A stretch of DNA of 64,000 bases from Bin107 sp965221655. GTDB lineage: Bacteria > UBA8248. The stretch's first letter is position 1. Each line of letters begins with the position of its first letter. Made by a program: the position numbers and the translations under genes. The stretch is from NCBI GenBank assembly GCA_965221655.1, contig OZ244906.1, positions 1,116,001-1,180,000 of the forward strand. The letters are read 5' to 3'. Positions 34,320-43,010 of the stretch are shown one piece after another. The notes under the pieces were generated by a model that worked only from the letters and a program-made list of their open reading frames with translations, was not told where the DNA came from and made no database searches.

Positions 34320-35156
34320 TCAGAAGGGTCTGGCCAGGGTGTCGAGCACCGAGAGGGCCTTTGCCCCGTCTCCCTCGATGCGCAGACGACCCGCGCTTTC
34401 CAGATCCTCAAGGCGCGCGCGGCCCGTGGTGAGCAGCACCAGGTCGCTCCCCCCGCACGCAATGCGCGCGTCGCACTCCGCAGCGTCCGAAACCTCGGCC
34501 CGCCCCTGCGCAACGCGCAGCGTCCACGCGCGCGCAGGGGTGCGCGTCTCGAAGCGCACGGAGGCGCTCAGCCCCGCATCCCCGCGCGCGCCGAAGAAGA
34601 TGACGAAACGCTCCGGCAGACACTCCACGGCCAGGGACAGCGTATCCGCGGGCAAGTCGTCGTTCGGGCGGTTTTGCACGTCCCAATCGTGGAGAATCAA
34701 CTCATACAGCCTTTGGCCGGGAAAGGTGCGAATCGGGCACGGCGCGAGCCAGTGCCAGGCGTTCTTCTCCAGGTCCTCGGGTGCTACGCCCTCGAAAACT
34801 TCTTGTAACCGCCACACTGCCTCGGCGAAGGCGTCCGTGCGCGCATCGCCGGAAAGAGCAGCAAGCTCCTCCCCCACTTTCTCTCGATACGCCCAGAACG
34901 ATTCCGGATCGGTGGCGCCGAAGGGCATCTCCAGGCGGCCCGCCGCACCGGCGGGAATGACGTGCGCGTAAAAGCGCGCCCCCAGCGTCATGTGCGCCAC
35001 CACGTCGGCGACGTTCCAGCCCGGACACAGGGTGGATGCGCGCCACTGCTGCGCGTCCAGAGAGCGCAGGCGCGCGATGAAGCGGTGGTTCTCCTCACGC
35101 ACGCAGTCTATGACGCGAGAGAGAAAATCACTCGTCTCCGAGCCCCGCTCGCCCAA
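34320..35156 (-). CDS. Maleylpyruvate isomerase-like (DinB/MDMPI, TIGR03083-type) protein
   Basis: This 278-residue protein has an N-terminal four-helix bundle of the MDMPI/DinB type. The metal-site histidine pattern is CPGWNVADVVAHMTLGARFYAHV, with ELILHDWDVQNRP later. A C-terminal SCP2-like domain follows (ARAWTLRVAQGRAEV..., GSDLVLLTTGRARLEDLESAGRLRIEGD). In actinobacteria such proteins use mycothiol; outside that group the thiol cofactor is unknown. TTG at 35154-35156 is chosen because GGAGGT lies seven bases upstream. Confidence 0.8.
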   Translation of the reverse strand: MGERGSETSDFLSRVIDCVREENHRFIARLRSLDAQQWRASTLCPGWNVADVVAHMTLGARFYAHVIPAGAAGRLEMPFGATDPESFWAYREKVGEELAALSGDARTDAFAEAVWRLQEVFEGVAPEDLEKNAWHWLAPCPIRTFPGQRLYELILHDWDVQNRPNDDLPADTLSLAVECLPERFVIFFGARGDAGLSASVRFETRTPARAWTLRVAQGRAEVSDAAECDARIACGGSDLVLLTTGRARLEDLESAGRLRIEGDGAKALSVLDTLARPF

Positions 35157-35201
35157 GGAGCGCACCTCCGCGCATGGAGAGAAAAGACGAACAATGGAGG
35201 G

Positions 35202-36254
35202 TCATAAAGGCATGGCCACGCCGAGTTCCTCGGCGATTTGCGCAACCTGCTCCCACACGCCCCCGCCGATGGGAATCCCCGCGCGCAGCCTGCGTTCCTT
35301 CTCCCTGTAGCTGCGCTCGCCGGGTACGCGAATCTCCTCGACGCCCGGTGCCCGGCGCGTCGCCTTCACCTCGGCGACGTGGGCGTCCACCATCTCGCGA
35401 AACACCCCCGGGTCCCCGAACGCGGCGGGGTCGATGGCGATGAACAAATCGCCCTTGTCGTAGTGCCCCTCGCGCACGGACTCGCTGAGCGGCTTGCCGA
35501 CCTTGGCCCCCAGCAGCGGCCCCGCCAGCAACCCGATCACCAGGCTCAAACCGTAGCCCTTGTGGTCCCCGAAGGGAGCGACCGCACCCGCCGCGGCCGT
35601 TTTCGCGTCGGTGGTCGGCTCGCCGTCGGGTCCCACCGCTACGCCTGCCGGAATCGACTCGCCGGTTACGCTCGCCTTGAGGATCATCCCGAAGGGAATG
35701 GCGCTCGTAGCGAAATCGAGCAAAACCGGTGCGTCCCCGCTTGTGGGCACGGCGACGGAAAAGGGGTTTGTGCCCAAAAGGCGCTCCACCCCCCCGTAGG
35801 GATGCACAAGCGGCTGCGTCACGCCCGCGACGATGCCCACGCAGCCCGCGCGCGCGATGCGCTCGGCGTAGTAGCCCGTCATGCAGATGTGATCGCTGTT
35901 CACGACGCCCACCGTGCACGAGCCCGCGCGCTCGGCCTTTCGCGCCGCGAGGCTCGCACCGTAGGTCGCGCCCACGGGGCCCATCGCGCGGTCGCCCTCC
36001 ACCAGCGCCGTCGCCTCGCGCTCGTCCACGACGCGGGGGGCGGCGCGGGCGTTTATCATCCCGCTCTGGATTCTGCGAATCATGTTCGGCAGGCGAAGCA
36101 ACCCGTGGGTGGAGTAGCCCCTGAGGTCCGCTTCGATCAACACGTCCGCCGTCGTCATGGACTGTTCGTGCGAACAGCCCGCGGCGGCCAGAATGCGCTC
36201 CATCAGATCGCGCAGGGCGTCCGCGTTGAGGACGCGCTCGGTGCTTTCATTCAT
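35202..36254 (-). CDS. Ldh2-family NAD(P)H-dependent 2-hydroxyacid dehydrogenase
   Basis: This 350-residue protein is of the malate/L-lactate/ureidoglycolate dehydrogenase family (Ldh2, not related to classic LDH). Key blocks are ADLRGYSTHGLLRLPNMIRRI, VGVVNSDHICMTGYYAERIARAGCVG, GGVERLLGTNPFSVAVPTS, LDFATSAIPFGMI and FGDHKGYGLSLVIGLLAGPLLGA. It interconverts a 2-oxo acid and a 2-hydroxy acid. Together with glcDEF and the OFA carriers it fits C2-C4 hydroxy-acid metabolism. AAGGATG lies before ATG 36252-36254. Confidence 0.9.
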   Translation of the reverse strand: MNESTERVLNADALRDLMERILAAAGCSHEQSMTTADVLIEADLRGYSTHGLLRLPNMIRRIQSGMINARAAPRVVDEREATALVEGDRAMGPVGATYGASLAARKAERAGSCTVGVVNSDHICMTGYYAERIARAGCVGIVAGVTQPLVHPYGGVERLLGTNPFSVAVPTSGDAPVLLDFATSAIPFGMILKASVTGESIPAGVAVGPDGEPTTDAKTAAAGAVAPFGDHKGYGLSLVIGLLAGPLLGAKVGKPLSESVREGHYDKGDLFIAIDPAAFGDPGVFREMVDAHVAEVKATRRAPGVEEIRVPGERSYREKERRLRAGIPIGGGVWEQVAQIAEELGVAMPL

Positions 36255-36285
36255 GCGTCAAACATCCTTCTTGGGGGAGCGGGCA

Positions 36286-36795
36286 CTAGAAGTCGGGGGT
36301 CGGGGCGGAGACGCTTGGCTTCGTCACGCGCATCATCCAGCAGTAGATTTCGATGCGGTTGCCGTCGGGGTCGAGGAAGTAGAACGCATGGCTCCCGCTC
36401 CCGCCGATGAAGCCGTTCTCGTCCAGCCCCTCGTGGGCGTGGACGTAGGGACCCGCGACGAACTCCACCCCGCAGGACTTCACGTGCTCCTGGGCGTTCA
36501 GCCAGTCCTCGCGCCTGTCCACCTCGAAGGCGACGTGGTGGAGACCCACGTCGGTGCGGTGCTCGGAGTCCGCCGTCGTGACGCCCGCCTTCACGGCGTC
36601 CTCGGGCAGCTCAAACAGGACGAGGGTATGGTGCCTCTCCGCGCAGCGCATGAAGCAAATCGGGCGAAAGAAGTCGGGCGGCCCCCACTTGCCCGTCAGT
36701 TTCAGACCCAGCACCTTGCGGTAGAACTCGATGGAGCGCTCCACGTCGCTCACGTGAATGCCTATGTGCCCCAGCCGCGCGATGTTGCAACCCAT
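36286..36795 (-). CDS. VOC protein of the extradiol dioxygenase/glyoxalase type
   Basis: This 169-residue protein has IARLGHIGIHVSDVERSIEFYRKVLGL in the first module and DVGLHHVAFEVDRREDW to AFYFLDPDGNRIEIYCW in the second. The HIGIH/LHHVAF/IEIY pattern carries the His-His-Glu metal triad of catechol dioxygenase-like VOC proteins. ATG 36793-36795 follows GGGAGAAAGG; the frame extends upstream but without family sequence. An extended -10-like TGGTATGAT lies at 36856-36864 on the minus strand. Confidence 0.85.
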   Translation of the reverse strand: MGCNIARLGHIGIHVSDVERSIEFYRKVLGLKLTGKWGPPDFFRPICFMRCAERHHTLVLFELPEDAVKAGVTTADSEHRTDVGLHHVAFEVDRREDWLNAQEHVKSCGVEFVAGPYVHAHEGLDENGFIGGSGSHAFYFLDPDGNRIEIYCWMMRVTKPSVSAPTPDF

Positions 36796-36932
36796 GCCTT
36801 TCTCCCTGAAAGCGAACCGGATGCAGAAAAAATCGTTTGCCTCGAAGAGGCCGGCATCATACCATGCGCGCGCGAGGGTTCGCATCGAGTCCACCCCCTG
36901 GTGGACGCCGTCTTTCATGAAAGGTTAGGCGC

Positions 36933-37748
36933 ATGTTTCGAAAAAGAGGGTTTGCGGCGATAGCGTTTCTGGGCGCGGGCATGCTCGCGGGCGCCTTGTG
37001 GCTTCCTCCCGCGGGCGGCGACGCCGGGGCGACACCCCCCTCCCCGCAGGCGAGCCAGGCGGCCGCACCTGCAGCCCAGTTAGTGGCGCAAAACCTCGAG
37101 AGAAAGCGCATCGAACAAATCGTGCGCGAATACCTCATCCAAAACCCCGAGGTGCTCGTGGAAGCGATGCAGGCTCTCGAGGCCAAGCGCAACGCCCAGC
37201 GCGCGGCGGAGGCGCAAGTCTCCATTCGACGCAACAAGGCGCGCATCTACGCCGACCCCGAAGACCCCGTGGGCGGAAATCCACGCGGGGACGTGACCAT
37301 CGTCGAGTTCTTCGACTACCGCTGCGGCTTCTGCAAGCGGGTGGCCCCGACGGTGGAGGAAGCCCTCGCCAAAGACGGGAAAATTCGCCTCGTCTACAAG
37401 GAGTTCCCCGTCCTCGGACCGCCTTCGGTGCTGGCTGCACGCGCGGCACTCGCCTCAAAGGCACAGGGGAAGTACCTGGCGTTTCACAAGGCGCTGATGG
37501 AGGCGCGCATCTCTTTCGATGAGGCGAGCATCATCAAGCTCGCGGCACGGGTGGGCATCGACACGTCTCGCCTGCAAAAGGACATGCGCTCGCCCCGCGT
37601 TCAGGCCGCCATCGACAAAAACCGCGCCCTGGCGCGCACGCTCGGCATACGCGGCACGCCCGCCTTCATCGTCGGGGAGAAGCTGTTCCCCGGCGCGGTC
37701 TCGGCGGAGCAACTCGAGCGCATGATTCGCGAGGCGCGGGGCGGCTGA
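36933..37748 (+). CDS. Periplasmic DsbA/ScsC-like thiol-disulfide protein
   Basis: This 271-residue secreted protein has a signal segment in residues 1-30 (RKRGFAAIAFLGAGMLAGALWL). A Lys/Glu-rich helix, ERKRIEQIVREYLIQNPEVLVEAMQALEAK, resembles the ScsC oligomerisation helix. It is followed by a DsbA-fold domain with active site FFDYRCGFCKR (C131, C134) and cis-Pro loop RGTPAFIVGEKLF. It acts in periplasmic disulfide exchange or isomerisation, probably as an oligomer. ATG 36933 is preceded by AGGTTAGG. An intrinsic terminator follows the gene. Confidence 0.88.
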   Translation: MFRKRGFAAIAFLGAGMLAGALWLPPAGGDAGATPPSPQASQAAAPAAQLVAQNLERKRIEQIVREYLIQNPEVLVEAMQALEAKRNAQRAAEAQVSIRRNKARIYADPEDPVGGNPRGDVTIVEFFDYRCGFCKRVAPTVEEALAKDGKIRLVYKEFPVLGPPSVLAARAALASKAQGKYLAFHKALMEARISFDEASIIKLAARVGIDTSRLQKDMRSPRVQAAIDKNRALARTLGIRGTPAFIVGEKLFPGAVSAEQLERMIREARGG

Positions 37749-37755
37749 CGCGCAC

Positions 37756-37785
37756 AAAGGCCCGGAGGCGAACCCCGGGCCTTTT
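37756..37785 (+). terminator. Bidirectional intrinsic terminator
   Basis: Arms AAAGGCCCGG (37756-37765) and CCGGGCCTTT (37775-37784) pair perfectly around a nine-base loop and are followed by T residues on the plus strand and TTTG on the minus strand. It lies between the convergent DsbA-like and pyridoxamine-oxidase-like genes. Confidence 0.8.
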
Positions 37786-37795
37786 CTCCCCAAAT

Positions 37796-38248
37796 TCAAT
37801 CTACGACGGTCGAACCCATCAGCTTCCTGCGGTAGTCCCACCATTTCCACTTTCTGGGCGTCATCGTTACGCGCACGCGGATTTTCTGCGCAATGGGCGT
37901 ATTCACGTAGTTCGCCCACATCTCGGGGCCGAAGAAGTGATCCACCACGCTCTTGAGCCCCTCGTGGTCGGTGCCCATCTCTTCGGACACCTGCGCCTGC
38001 CCCTCCACGACGACGGCGCGGAAGGGAGCCTCGGCGTCGTCGATGCAAATCGAAAACGCGGGGTTTCGCTGCAGGTTGCGCACCGAGACCGAATCCGACC
38101 CCGTGCTGATGAAGAAGCTCCCCTCTGTGGGGTCGAACAGATACAAAAGCGGCACCACGTGCGGCGAGCCGTCCGCGTTCGTGGTGGCGATTCTCGCCAT
38201 GTGCGGTTCCATCAAGAATTCGTCCATCTCTCTGGGACGCTCGGCCAT
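37796..38248 (-). CDS. Pyridoxamine 5'-phosphate oxidase-fold flavin-binding protein
   Basis: This 150-residue split-barrel protein starts RPREMDEFLMEPHMARIATTNADGSPHVVPLLYLFDP, the FMN/F420 binding start of the PNPOx-like superfamily, and continues with RNLQRNPAFSICIDD and VVVEGQAQVS. Members reduce or oxidise F420, FMN or pyridoxamine phosphate, or degrade haem. ATG 38246-38248 follows GGAGGAG. It is downstream of leuS on the opposite side of a terminator. Confidence 0.85.
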   Translation of the reverse strand: MAERPREMDEFLMEPHMARIATTNADGSPHVVPLLYLFDPTEGSFFISTGSDSVSVRNLQRNPAFSICIDDAEAPFRAVVVEGQAQVSEEMGTDHEGLKSVVDHFFGPEMWANYVNTPIAQKIRVRVTMTPRKWKWWDYRRKLMGSTVVD

Positions 38249-38328
38249 GTCTTCTCCTCCCTGAATAAAGGCCTGGTTCCGAACCTCGCTGCCGCCTCGC
38301 AACCCAAAGCCCGAGACGGCCCACTCCC

Positions 38329-40932
38329 TCACTTCACAATAATGTTCACCAGGCGGCCCGGCACGACAATGTGGCGCACGATCTCCTTATCAGCGACGTA
38401 GCCCGCCGCCGCCGCCTCGGCCCTGACCTTCAACTCGTCCTCGGGCGCGTCGGGCAGCGCCATGAAGGTGCGCCGCGTCTTGCCGTTCACCTGCACGGCG
38501 AACTCCTTCTCCTCGGCGGCGATGGCTCCCTCATCCACCCCGGGCCACGCCGCGCGGAAGATGCTCCCCTCCCCCGCGCCCAGCGCCTCCCAGAGTTCTT
38601 CCGCCACGTGCGGGGCCATGGGCGCCATGCAGCAGAGCAGAATCTCCGCCGCCTCGCGCTGCACGGCGGCTTCGGCCGCCGCCTCGGTGCGCAGCGAGGT
38701 GGCGAGCTCCATGATGCGGGCCACCGCCGTGTTGAAGGAAAACGTGTTCTCATACACCTCGGTAACCGCCTTCAAGGTGGCGTGGGCGTCGCGCCGGAGC
38801 TTTCTGGCCGGATCCGACAACCCGGCCCCCTCGCCCGCGTAGCGCTCCGCCTCCCGCCAGGCGTCGAGCCTTTCGGCGAAAGTAACCCACAACCTTTGCA
38901 AAAAGCGGTGCACGCCGATGAGGCCGTCGTCGCGCCATTCCTTTGAACGCTCGGGCGGGCCGATGAACAGCGTGTAGAGCCTCCCCGCGTCGGCCCCGTA
39001 CTGGCCCGTGCACTCCTCGATGGAGACCCCGTTCATCTTCGACTTGCTCATCGAGGCCATCTCTGCGACCACCCTCTGACCCGCGCGGTATTCGCTGCCG
39101 CTGGGGCCGTCCGCCGTAACGACCAACGCCTCCTCGTCCACGTCCGCGTAGGGCACCCACACGCGCCCGCGCGCCTCGGCCACGTGATAGGCCATGCGGC
39201 ACACCATGCCCTGGGTGAAGAGGTTCTCGAAGGGTTCCTCGAACGAGACCAACCCCATGTCGTAGAGCACCTTCGTGAAAAAACGCGAATAGAGCAGGTG
39301 CATCACCGCGTGCTCGGCCCCGCCGATGTACTGGGTAACGGGCAGCCAGCGGTTCACGTCCTCCGGCCGGAAAACCGCCTCCCCGTCGCGCGGATTCACG
39401 TAGCGCAGGTAGTACCACGAGGAGTCCACGAACGTGTCCATCGTGTCCGTCTCGCGGCGGGCGGGCTTTCCCGTCCGGGGGCTGACGACGTTCACGAAGT
39501 CCTCGCTTCGGTCGAGAGGGTTGCCTCCCCGGCCCGTGAACTCCACGTCGCGCGGGTGCACGACGGGCAGATGCTCGTCGGGCACGGGCGTTACGCTGCC
39601 GTCTTCCTCGTAAATGACCGGTATGGGCACCCCCCAATAGCGCTGCCGCGAGATGAGCCAGTCGCGCAGCCGCCAGTTGATCGTCTTTGCGCCGAAGCGC
39701 TTCTCGGCGAAGTAATCGACCATCCGCGAATATGCTTCGCGGTTCGGCTGTCCGTCGAAAGGACCCGAACTCTCCATGACGCCGTCCTCGACGTAGGCCT
39801 CCTCCATGGTGTCGCCGTCCAGCCCGCCTGCGGGATGCTGGATGACCACCTTGACGGGAATGTCGTACTTGCGCGCGAAGAGGAAGTCGCGCTGATCGTG
39901 GGCGGGCACGCCCATCACGACGCCGGTGCCGTATTCCATCAGCGCGTAGTCGGCCACGAGCAGGGGCACGCGGTCGCCGTTGACGGGGTTGATGACGAAA
40001 TGCCCGGTGCGCACGCCCGTCTTCTCGCTGTCCTCGCTCATGCGCACCGCCGCGCTTTGCGCCTGCATGGTCTCCACCGCCGCGCGGACGGAATCGGCCT
40101 GCGGGTTGTCGTCCAGCAATTTCTCGATCATGGGATGCTCGGGGGCGCAGACCATGAACGTAACGCCGTAGACCGTATCGGGCCGCGTGGTGAATACCGA
40201 GAGCGTCTCGCCCGTCGCCTCGAGCGTAAAGTCGATGCGCGCCCCCTCGCTGCGGCCCAGCCAGTTGCGCTGCTGCTGCTTGACGTGCTCGGGCCAGCCG
40301 ACGAGGCCGTCTAGGTCGTCGAGCAGACGCTGGGCGTAGTCGGTAATCCGCAAAAACCACTGGCTGAGCCAGCGCTTCTCCACCCGTGCGCCGCTGCGCC
40401 AGGCGACCCCGTCGTGGATTTGCTCGTTGGCGAGCACCGTTCCGTCCACCGGGTCCCAGTTCACGAGCGCCTCGCGCTTGTAGGCCAGGTCCCTTTCGAG
40501 CATTCGGAGAAAAATCCACTGCGTCCACTTGTAATAGCCCGGATGCGCGGTGGAAATCTCGCGCGACCAGTCATAAGCCAGACCCGCCATGCGTAACTGG
40601 CGCCGCATGTTGTCGATGTTCTTCTGCGTCCAGCCCGCCGGGTGCACGCCCGCGTTGATGGCCGCGTTCTCCGCAGGCAGCCCCAGGGCGTCCCAGCCCA
40701 TCGGGTGGAGCACCTCGAAGCCGCGCATCTTGCGGTAGCGGCTGATGGCGTCGCCCATCGTGTAGTTGCAGGCGTGGCCCATGTGCAGGTCGCCCGAGGG
40801 GTAGGGGAACATCATGAGGGAATAGTAGGTGGGCTTGCCGTCCGAATCGTTGGCGGCGCGGAACGTCCCCTCCTCCTCCCACAGATTTTGCCACTTCTCC
40901 TCGTATCGGGACGGGGTGTATTCGCCGAGCAT
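38329..40932 (-). CDS. leuS: Leucyl-tRNA synthetase
   Basis: This 867-residue class Ia synthetase is essential for translation. The HIGH signature is HMGHACNY at residues 50-57 (PYPSGDLHMGH), and the KMSKS loop reads SMSKSKMNG at about residue 630. An editing domain lies between (VFTTRPDTVYGVTFMVCAPEHP and the YGTGVVMGVPAHDQRD segment that binds mischarged Leu). WYYLRYVNPRD is typical. The C-terminal beta-rich tail ends with VKEIVRHIVVPGRLVNIIVK-like residues. GAGGAAA precedes ATG 40930-40932. Length fits bacterial LeuS (860-880). The thioesterase gene lies just upstream. Confidence 0.97.
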   Translation of the reverse strand: MLGEYTPSRYEEKWQNLWEEEGTFRAANDSDGKPTYYSLMMFPYPSGDLHMGHACNYTMGDAISRYRKMRGFEVLHPMGWDALGLPAENAAINAGVHPAGWTQKNIDNMRRQLRMAGLAYDWSREISTAHPGYYKWTQWIFLRMLERDLAYKREALVNWDPVDGTVLANEQIHDGVAWRSGARVEKRWLSQWFLRITDYAQRLLDDLDGLVGWPEHVKQQQRNWLGRSEGARIDFTLEATGETLSVFTTRPDTVYGVTFMVCAPEHPMIEKLLDDNPQADSVRAAVETMQAQSAAVRMSEDSEKTGVRTGHFVINPVNGDRVPLLVADYALMEYGTGVVMGVPAHDQRDFLFARKYDIPVKVVIQHPAGGLDGDTMEEAYVEDGVMESSGPFDGQPNREAYSRMVDYFAEKRFGAKTINWRLRDWLISRQRYWGVPIPVIYEEDGSVTPVPDEHLPVVHPRDVEFTGRGGNPLDRSEDFVNVVSPRTGKPARRETDTMDTFVDSSWYYLRYVNPRDGEAVFRPEDVNRWLPVTQYIGGAEHAVMHLLYSRFFTKVLYDMGLVSFEEPFENLFTQGMVCRMAYHVAEARGRVWVPYADVDEEALVVTADGPSGSEYRAGQRVVAEMASMSKSKMNGVSIEECTGQYGADAGRLYTLFIGPPERSKEWRDDGLIGVHRFLQRLWVTFAERLDAWREAERYAGEGAGLSDPARKLRRDAHATLKAVTEVYENTFSFNTAVARIMELATSLRTEAAAEAAVQREAAEILLCCMAPMAPHVAEELWEALGAGEGSIFRAAWPGVDEGAIAAEEKEFAVQVNGKTRRTFMALPDAPEDELKVRAEAAAAGYVADKEIVRHIVVPGRLVNIIVK

Positions 40933-41002
40933 GTATTTCCTCAATTTTCGGGATGCGCTGCTTGCCTCTTGGGCCGCGCGTTTCGCCGGCCTTGGACAAT
41001 CC

Positions 41003-41425
41003 TCACAAATGCGGCCCTTCGGTGCGGGGGGCGGCCTCCGCCTGCATGCGCGCGAGAACCTCGGGCGGAATGCGGGCCGGCCTTCCGTGCGCGTCAGTGC
41101 GCGCATGCAGGGTGTAGCCCTCTGCCATGGTGCGCTCCGCCTGTTCCACGCGGTAGTCTATACGAACGCGCACGCCGCGGGGTTCCCGCATCCAGCCCGT
41201 CACCCGCACCTCGCCGTCGTAGCGCGCCCCCTCCTTGTAGCGGCAGCGGCTCTCCACCACGGGAAAGAAAACGCCGCGCTGCTCCAGCTCGCCGTAGGGA
41301 AATCCCATTTTCCGAAAATACGCGGTCCGCAACTGCTCGAACCATACGTAATAGACCGCGTGGTGCACCACGCCCATCTGGTCCGTCTCGGCATACCTTA
41401 CACGAAAATCGATGGCGAAGGACAA
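41003..41425 (-). CDS. 4-hydroxybenzoyl-CoA-type (YbgC-like) acyl-CoA thioesterase
   Basis: This 140-residue hot-dog fold thioesterase has the pattern FRVRYAETDQMGVVHHAVYYVWFEQLRTAYF, in which D14 and the following His-rich stretch hold the active site of the YbgC/4HBT branch. It hydrolyses short- or medium-chain acyl-CoA. The start is TTG at 41423-41425, with no strong ribosome site. It sits between mgtE and leuS on the same strand. Confidence 0.87.
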   Translation of the reverse strand: MSFAIDFRVRYAETDQMGVVHHAVYYVWFEQLRTAYFRKMGFPYGELEQRGVFFPVVESRCRYKEGARYDGEVRVTGWMREPRGVRVRIDYRVEQAERTMAEGYTLHARTDAHGRPARIPPEVLARMQAEAAPRTEGPHL

Positions 41426-41449
41426 GCCTGCTCGACTCCGGGGCGCAGA

Positions 41450-42814
41450 TCAGAAGAGAAACATGCCGGCGATGTTCAGGTAGATCAGCAGCCCCAGAAC
41501 GTCCACGCCGGTCGTGACGAAAGGCCCCGTCGCCACCGCCGGGTCGACGCGGAAGCGATGCAGAACGAGCGGCAAAAACGAGGCGAGAAGAGCGGAGAAC
41601 ATCATCACCACGCAAATCGAAAGACCCACCACCAAGCCCAGCCAGGCGACCGAGGCGAACTGATACGCCGCCAACACCCCCAGCAACACGCCGTAGCAGC
41701 CGCCCAGGAGCATCCCCACGGTTACCTCTTTCGTGATGACGCGCAGCCACGATTTCGGATCGATGCGGCCCGTCGCCAGCCCCCGCACGACGATGGTCGC
41801 GCTTTGGGTGCCCACGTTGCCCGCCATGCCGATGATGACGGGCATGAAGGCCGTAAGGGCCACCACCTGGCTGAGTTCCATCGAATAAAGGTGGAGCAAC
41901 TGCGCGGCGAGCACGCCCCCCAGCCAGCTGAAGAACAGCCAGGGCAGGCGAATCCACGCGAGACGCCGGGCGGAGAGAGCCGTCACCTCGTCCTGATAGG
42001 AGTGGGTGCCCGCCATCTTGAGGATGTCCTCGGTCGCCTCCTCGCGCAGGACGTCGAGCACGTCGTCGACCGTGATGATGCCCACCAGCACGTTGTCGTC
42101 GTCCACGACGGGGATGGCCAGAATGTTGTAGCGCGAGACGACGCGCGCGACGTGTTCCTGGTCGGCGTGGACGTTCACGCTCCAGACGTTGGTCACCATC
42201 ACCTCGGCGAGGGGCTTGTCCGGGTCCGAGAGCAGGAGCTGCCGCAGGCTGATGACGCCGCGCAGACAGGCGTTCGCGTCGGTGACGTAGACGTAGAATA
42301 TGTAGTCCACCTCGCCCGCCTTGCGCACCCGGGAGATGGCCTCGTTGACCGTAATCTCCTCGTCGAGAGCCACGTAGGAGTCCGTCATGATCGCGCCCGC
42401 CGTCTCGGGCATATACGCCATCATGTCCTGTATGGCTTCGGTTTCGGGCGCGTCGAGCAGGGCGACTATCTCGCGCGCGCGCTCCTCGGGCAGGGTCTCG
42501 AGGATATAGCGTGCGTCGTCGCTGTCGAGTTCCTTGATGAGGGGCACCACCTCCGTGTCGGACACGGGGTCGAGAAGTTCGCGCACGATGTGGGAGTCCG
42601 ATTCGGTAAGAATCGAAGCGCGGTGCTCCCTGCTGCGCACCAGCGAGAACGCCTCCTGACGCTCCTCGGGCAGGAAGTGCTGGAAAATCTGCGCCACCTC
42701 GGCGGCGTGCATTTTCTCCAGTGCGTTCGAGAGGTTCGCATCCGCCTTGTGGCGCAGGAGACGACGCACCATGTCCTCGATGCGGAGTAGCCTGGGGTCG
42801 CGCTCGTTCACCAT
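41450..42814 (-). CDS. mgtE: MgtE-type magnesium transporter
   Basis: This 454-residue inner-membrane Mg2+ channel starts with an MgtE N superhelical domain (residues 10-125), then two CBS domains (about 130-250; ALDEEITVNEAISRVRKA, ILAIPVVDDDNVLVGIITVDDVLDVL). A five-helix C-terminal pore domain starts near RLPWLFFSWLGGVLAAQLL, with the conserved AFMPVIIGMAGNVGTQSATIVVRGLA. The CBS region gates the pore by sensing Mg2+. A strong promoter lies 50 bases upstream, leaving a leader too short for a magnesium riboswitch. ATG 42812-42814 follows GAGGCG. Confidence 0.95.
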   Translation of the reverse strand: MVNERDPRLLRIEDMVRRLLRHKADANLSNALEKMHAAEVAQIFQHFLPEERQEAFSLVRSREHRASILTESDSHIVRELLDPVSDTEVVPLIKELDSDDARYILETLPEERAREIVALLDAPETEAIQDMMAYMPETAGAIMTDSYVALDEEITVNEAISRVRKAGEVDYIFYVYVTDANACLRGVISLRQLLLSDPDKPLAEVMVTNVWSVNVHADQEHVARVVSRYNILAIPVVDDDNVLVGIITVDDVLDVLREEATEDILKMAGTHSYQDEVTALSARRLAWIRLPWLFFSWLGGVLAAQLLHLYSMELSQVVALTAFMPVIIGMAGNVGTQSATIVVRGLATGRIDPKSWLRVITKEVTVGMLLGGCYGVLLGVLAAYQFASVAWLGLVVGLSICVVMMFSALLASFLPLVLHRFRVDPAVATGPFVTTGVDVLGLLIYLNIAGMFLF

Positions 42815-42863
42815 CGTTTCACGCCTCGGGAGTGGCTGCGAACACAGCAATCAAAGGGCGTAG

Positions 42864-42892
42864 AGTCTATTGAACGCGGCAGGGGGTGTCAA
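42864..42892 (-). promoter_or_regulatory. Sigma70-type promoter of mgtE
   Basis: Perfect TTGACA (42887-42892) and TAGACT (42864-42869), read on the minus strand, are 17 bases apart. The leader to the mgtE ATG is about 43 bases. Confidence 0.65.
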
Positions 42893-42898
42893 TTCTTC

Positions 42899-42927
42899 TT
42901 GTATTGCGCGCGAAGTTGGCATATCTT
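42899..42927 (+). promoter_or_regulatory. Possible promoter of hflX
   Basis: TTGTAT (42899-42904) and TATCTT (42922-42927) are spaced by 17 bases. It is arranged back to back with the mgtE promoter, its -35 box only six bases away. Confidence 0.35.
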
Positions 42928-43010
42928 TGGATTATGGTCGTATGAGAGGCCACGCAGATGCCCACGGTCTTCGCGCAGCGTAGTTCGTTCGCCCTTGGGA
43001 GCGACTTGCC

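Noticed and set aside
36820..36860. Attenuator in the leader of the VOC gene at 36286
   Set aside because: A short GCCTC/GAGGC stem and a nearby T6 run exist on the minus strand, but they are separated by several bases and the stem is only five pairs.
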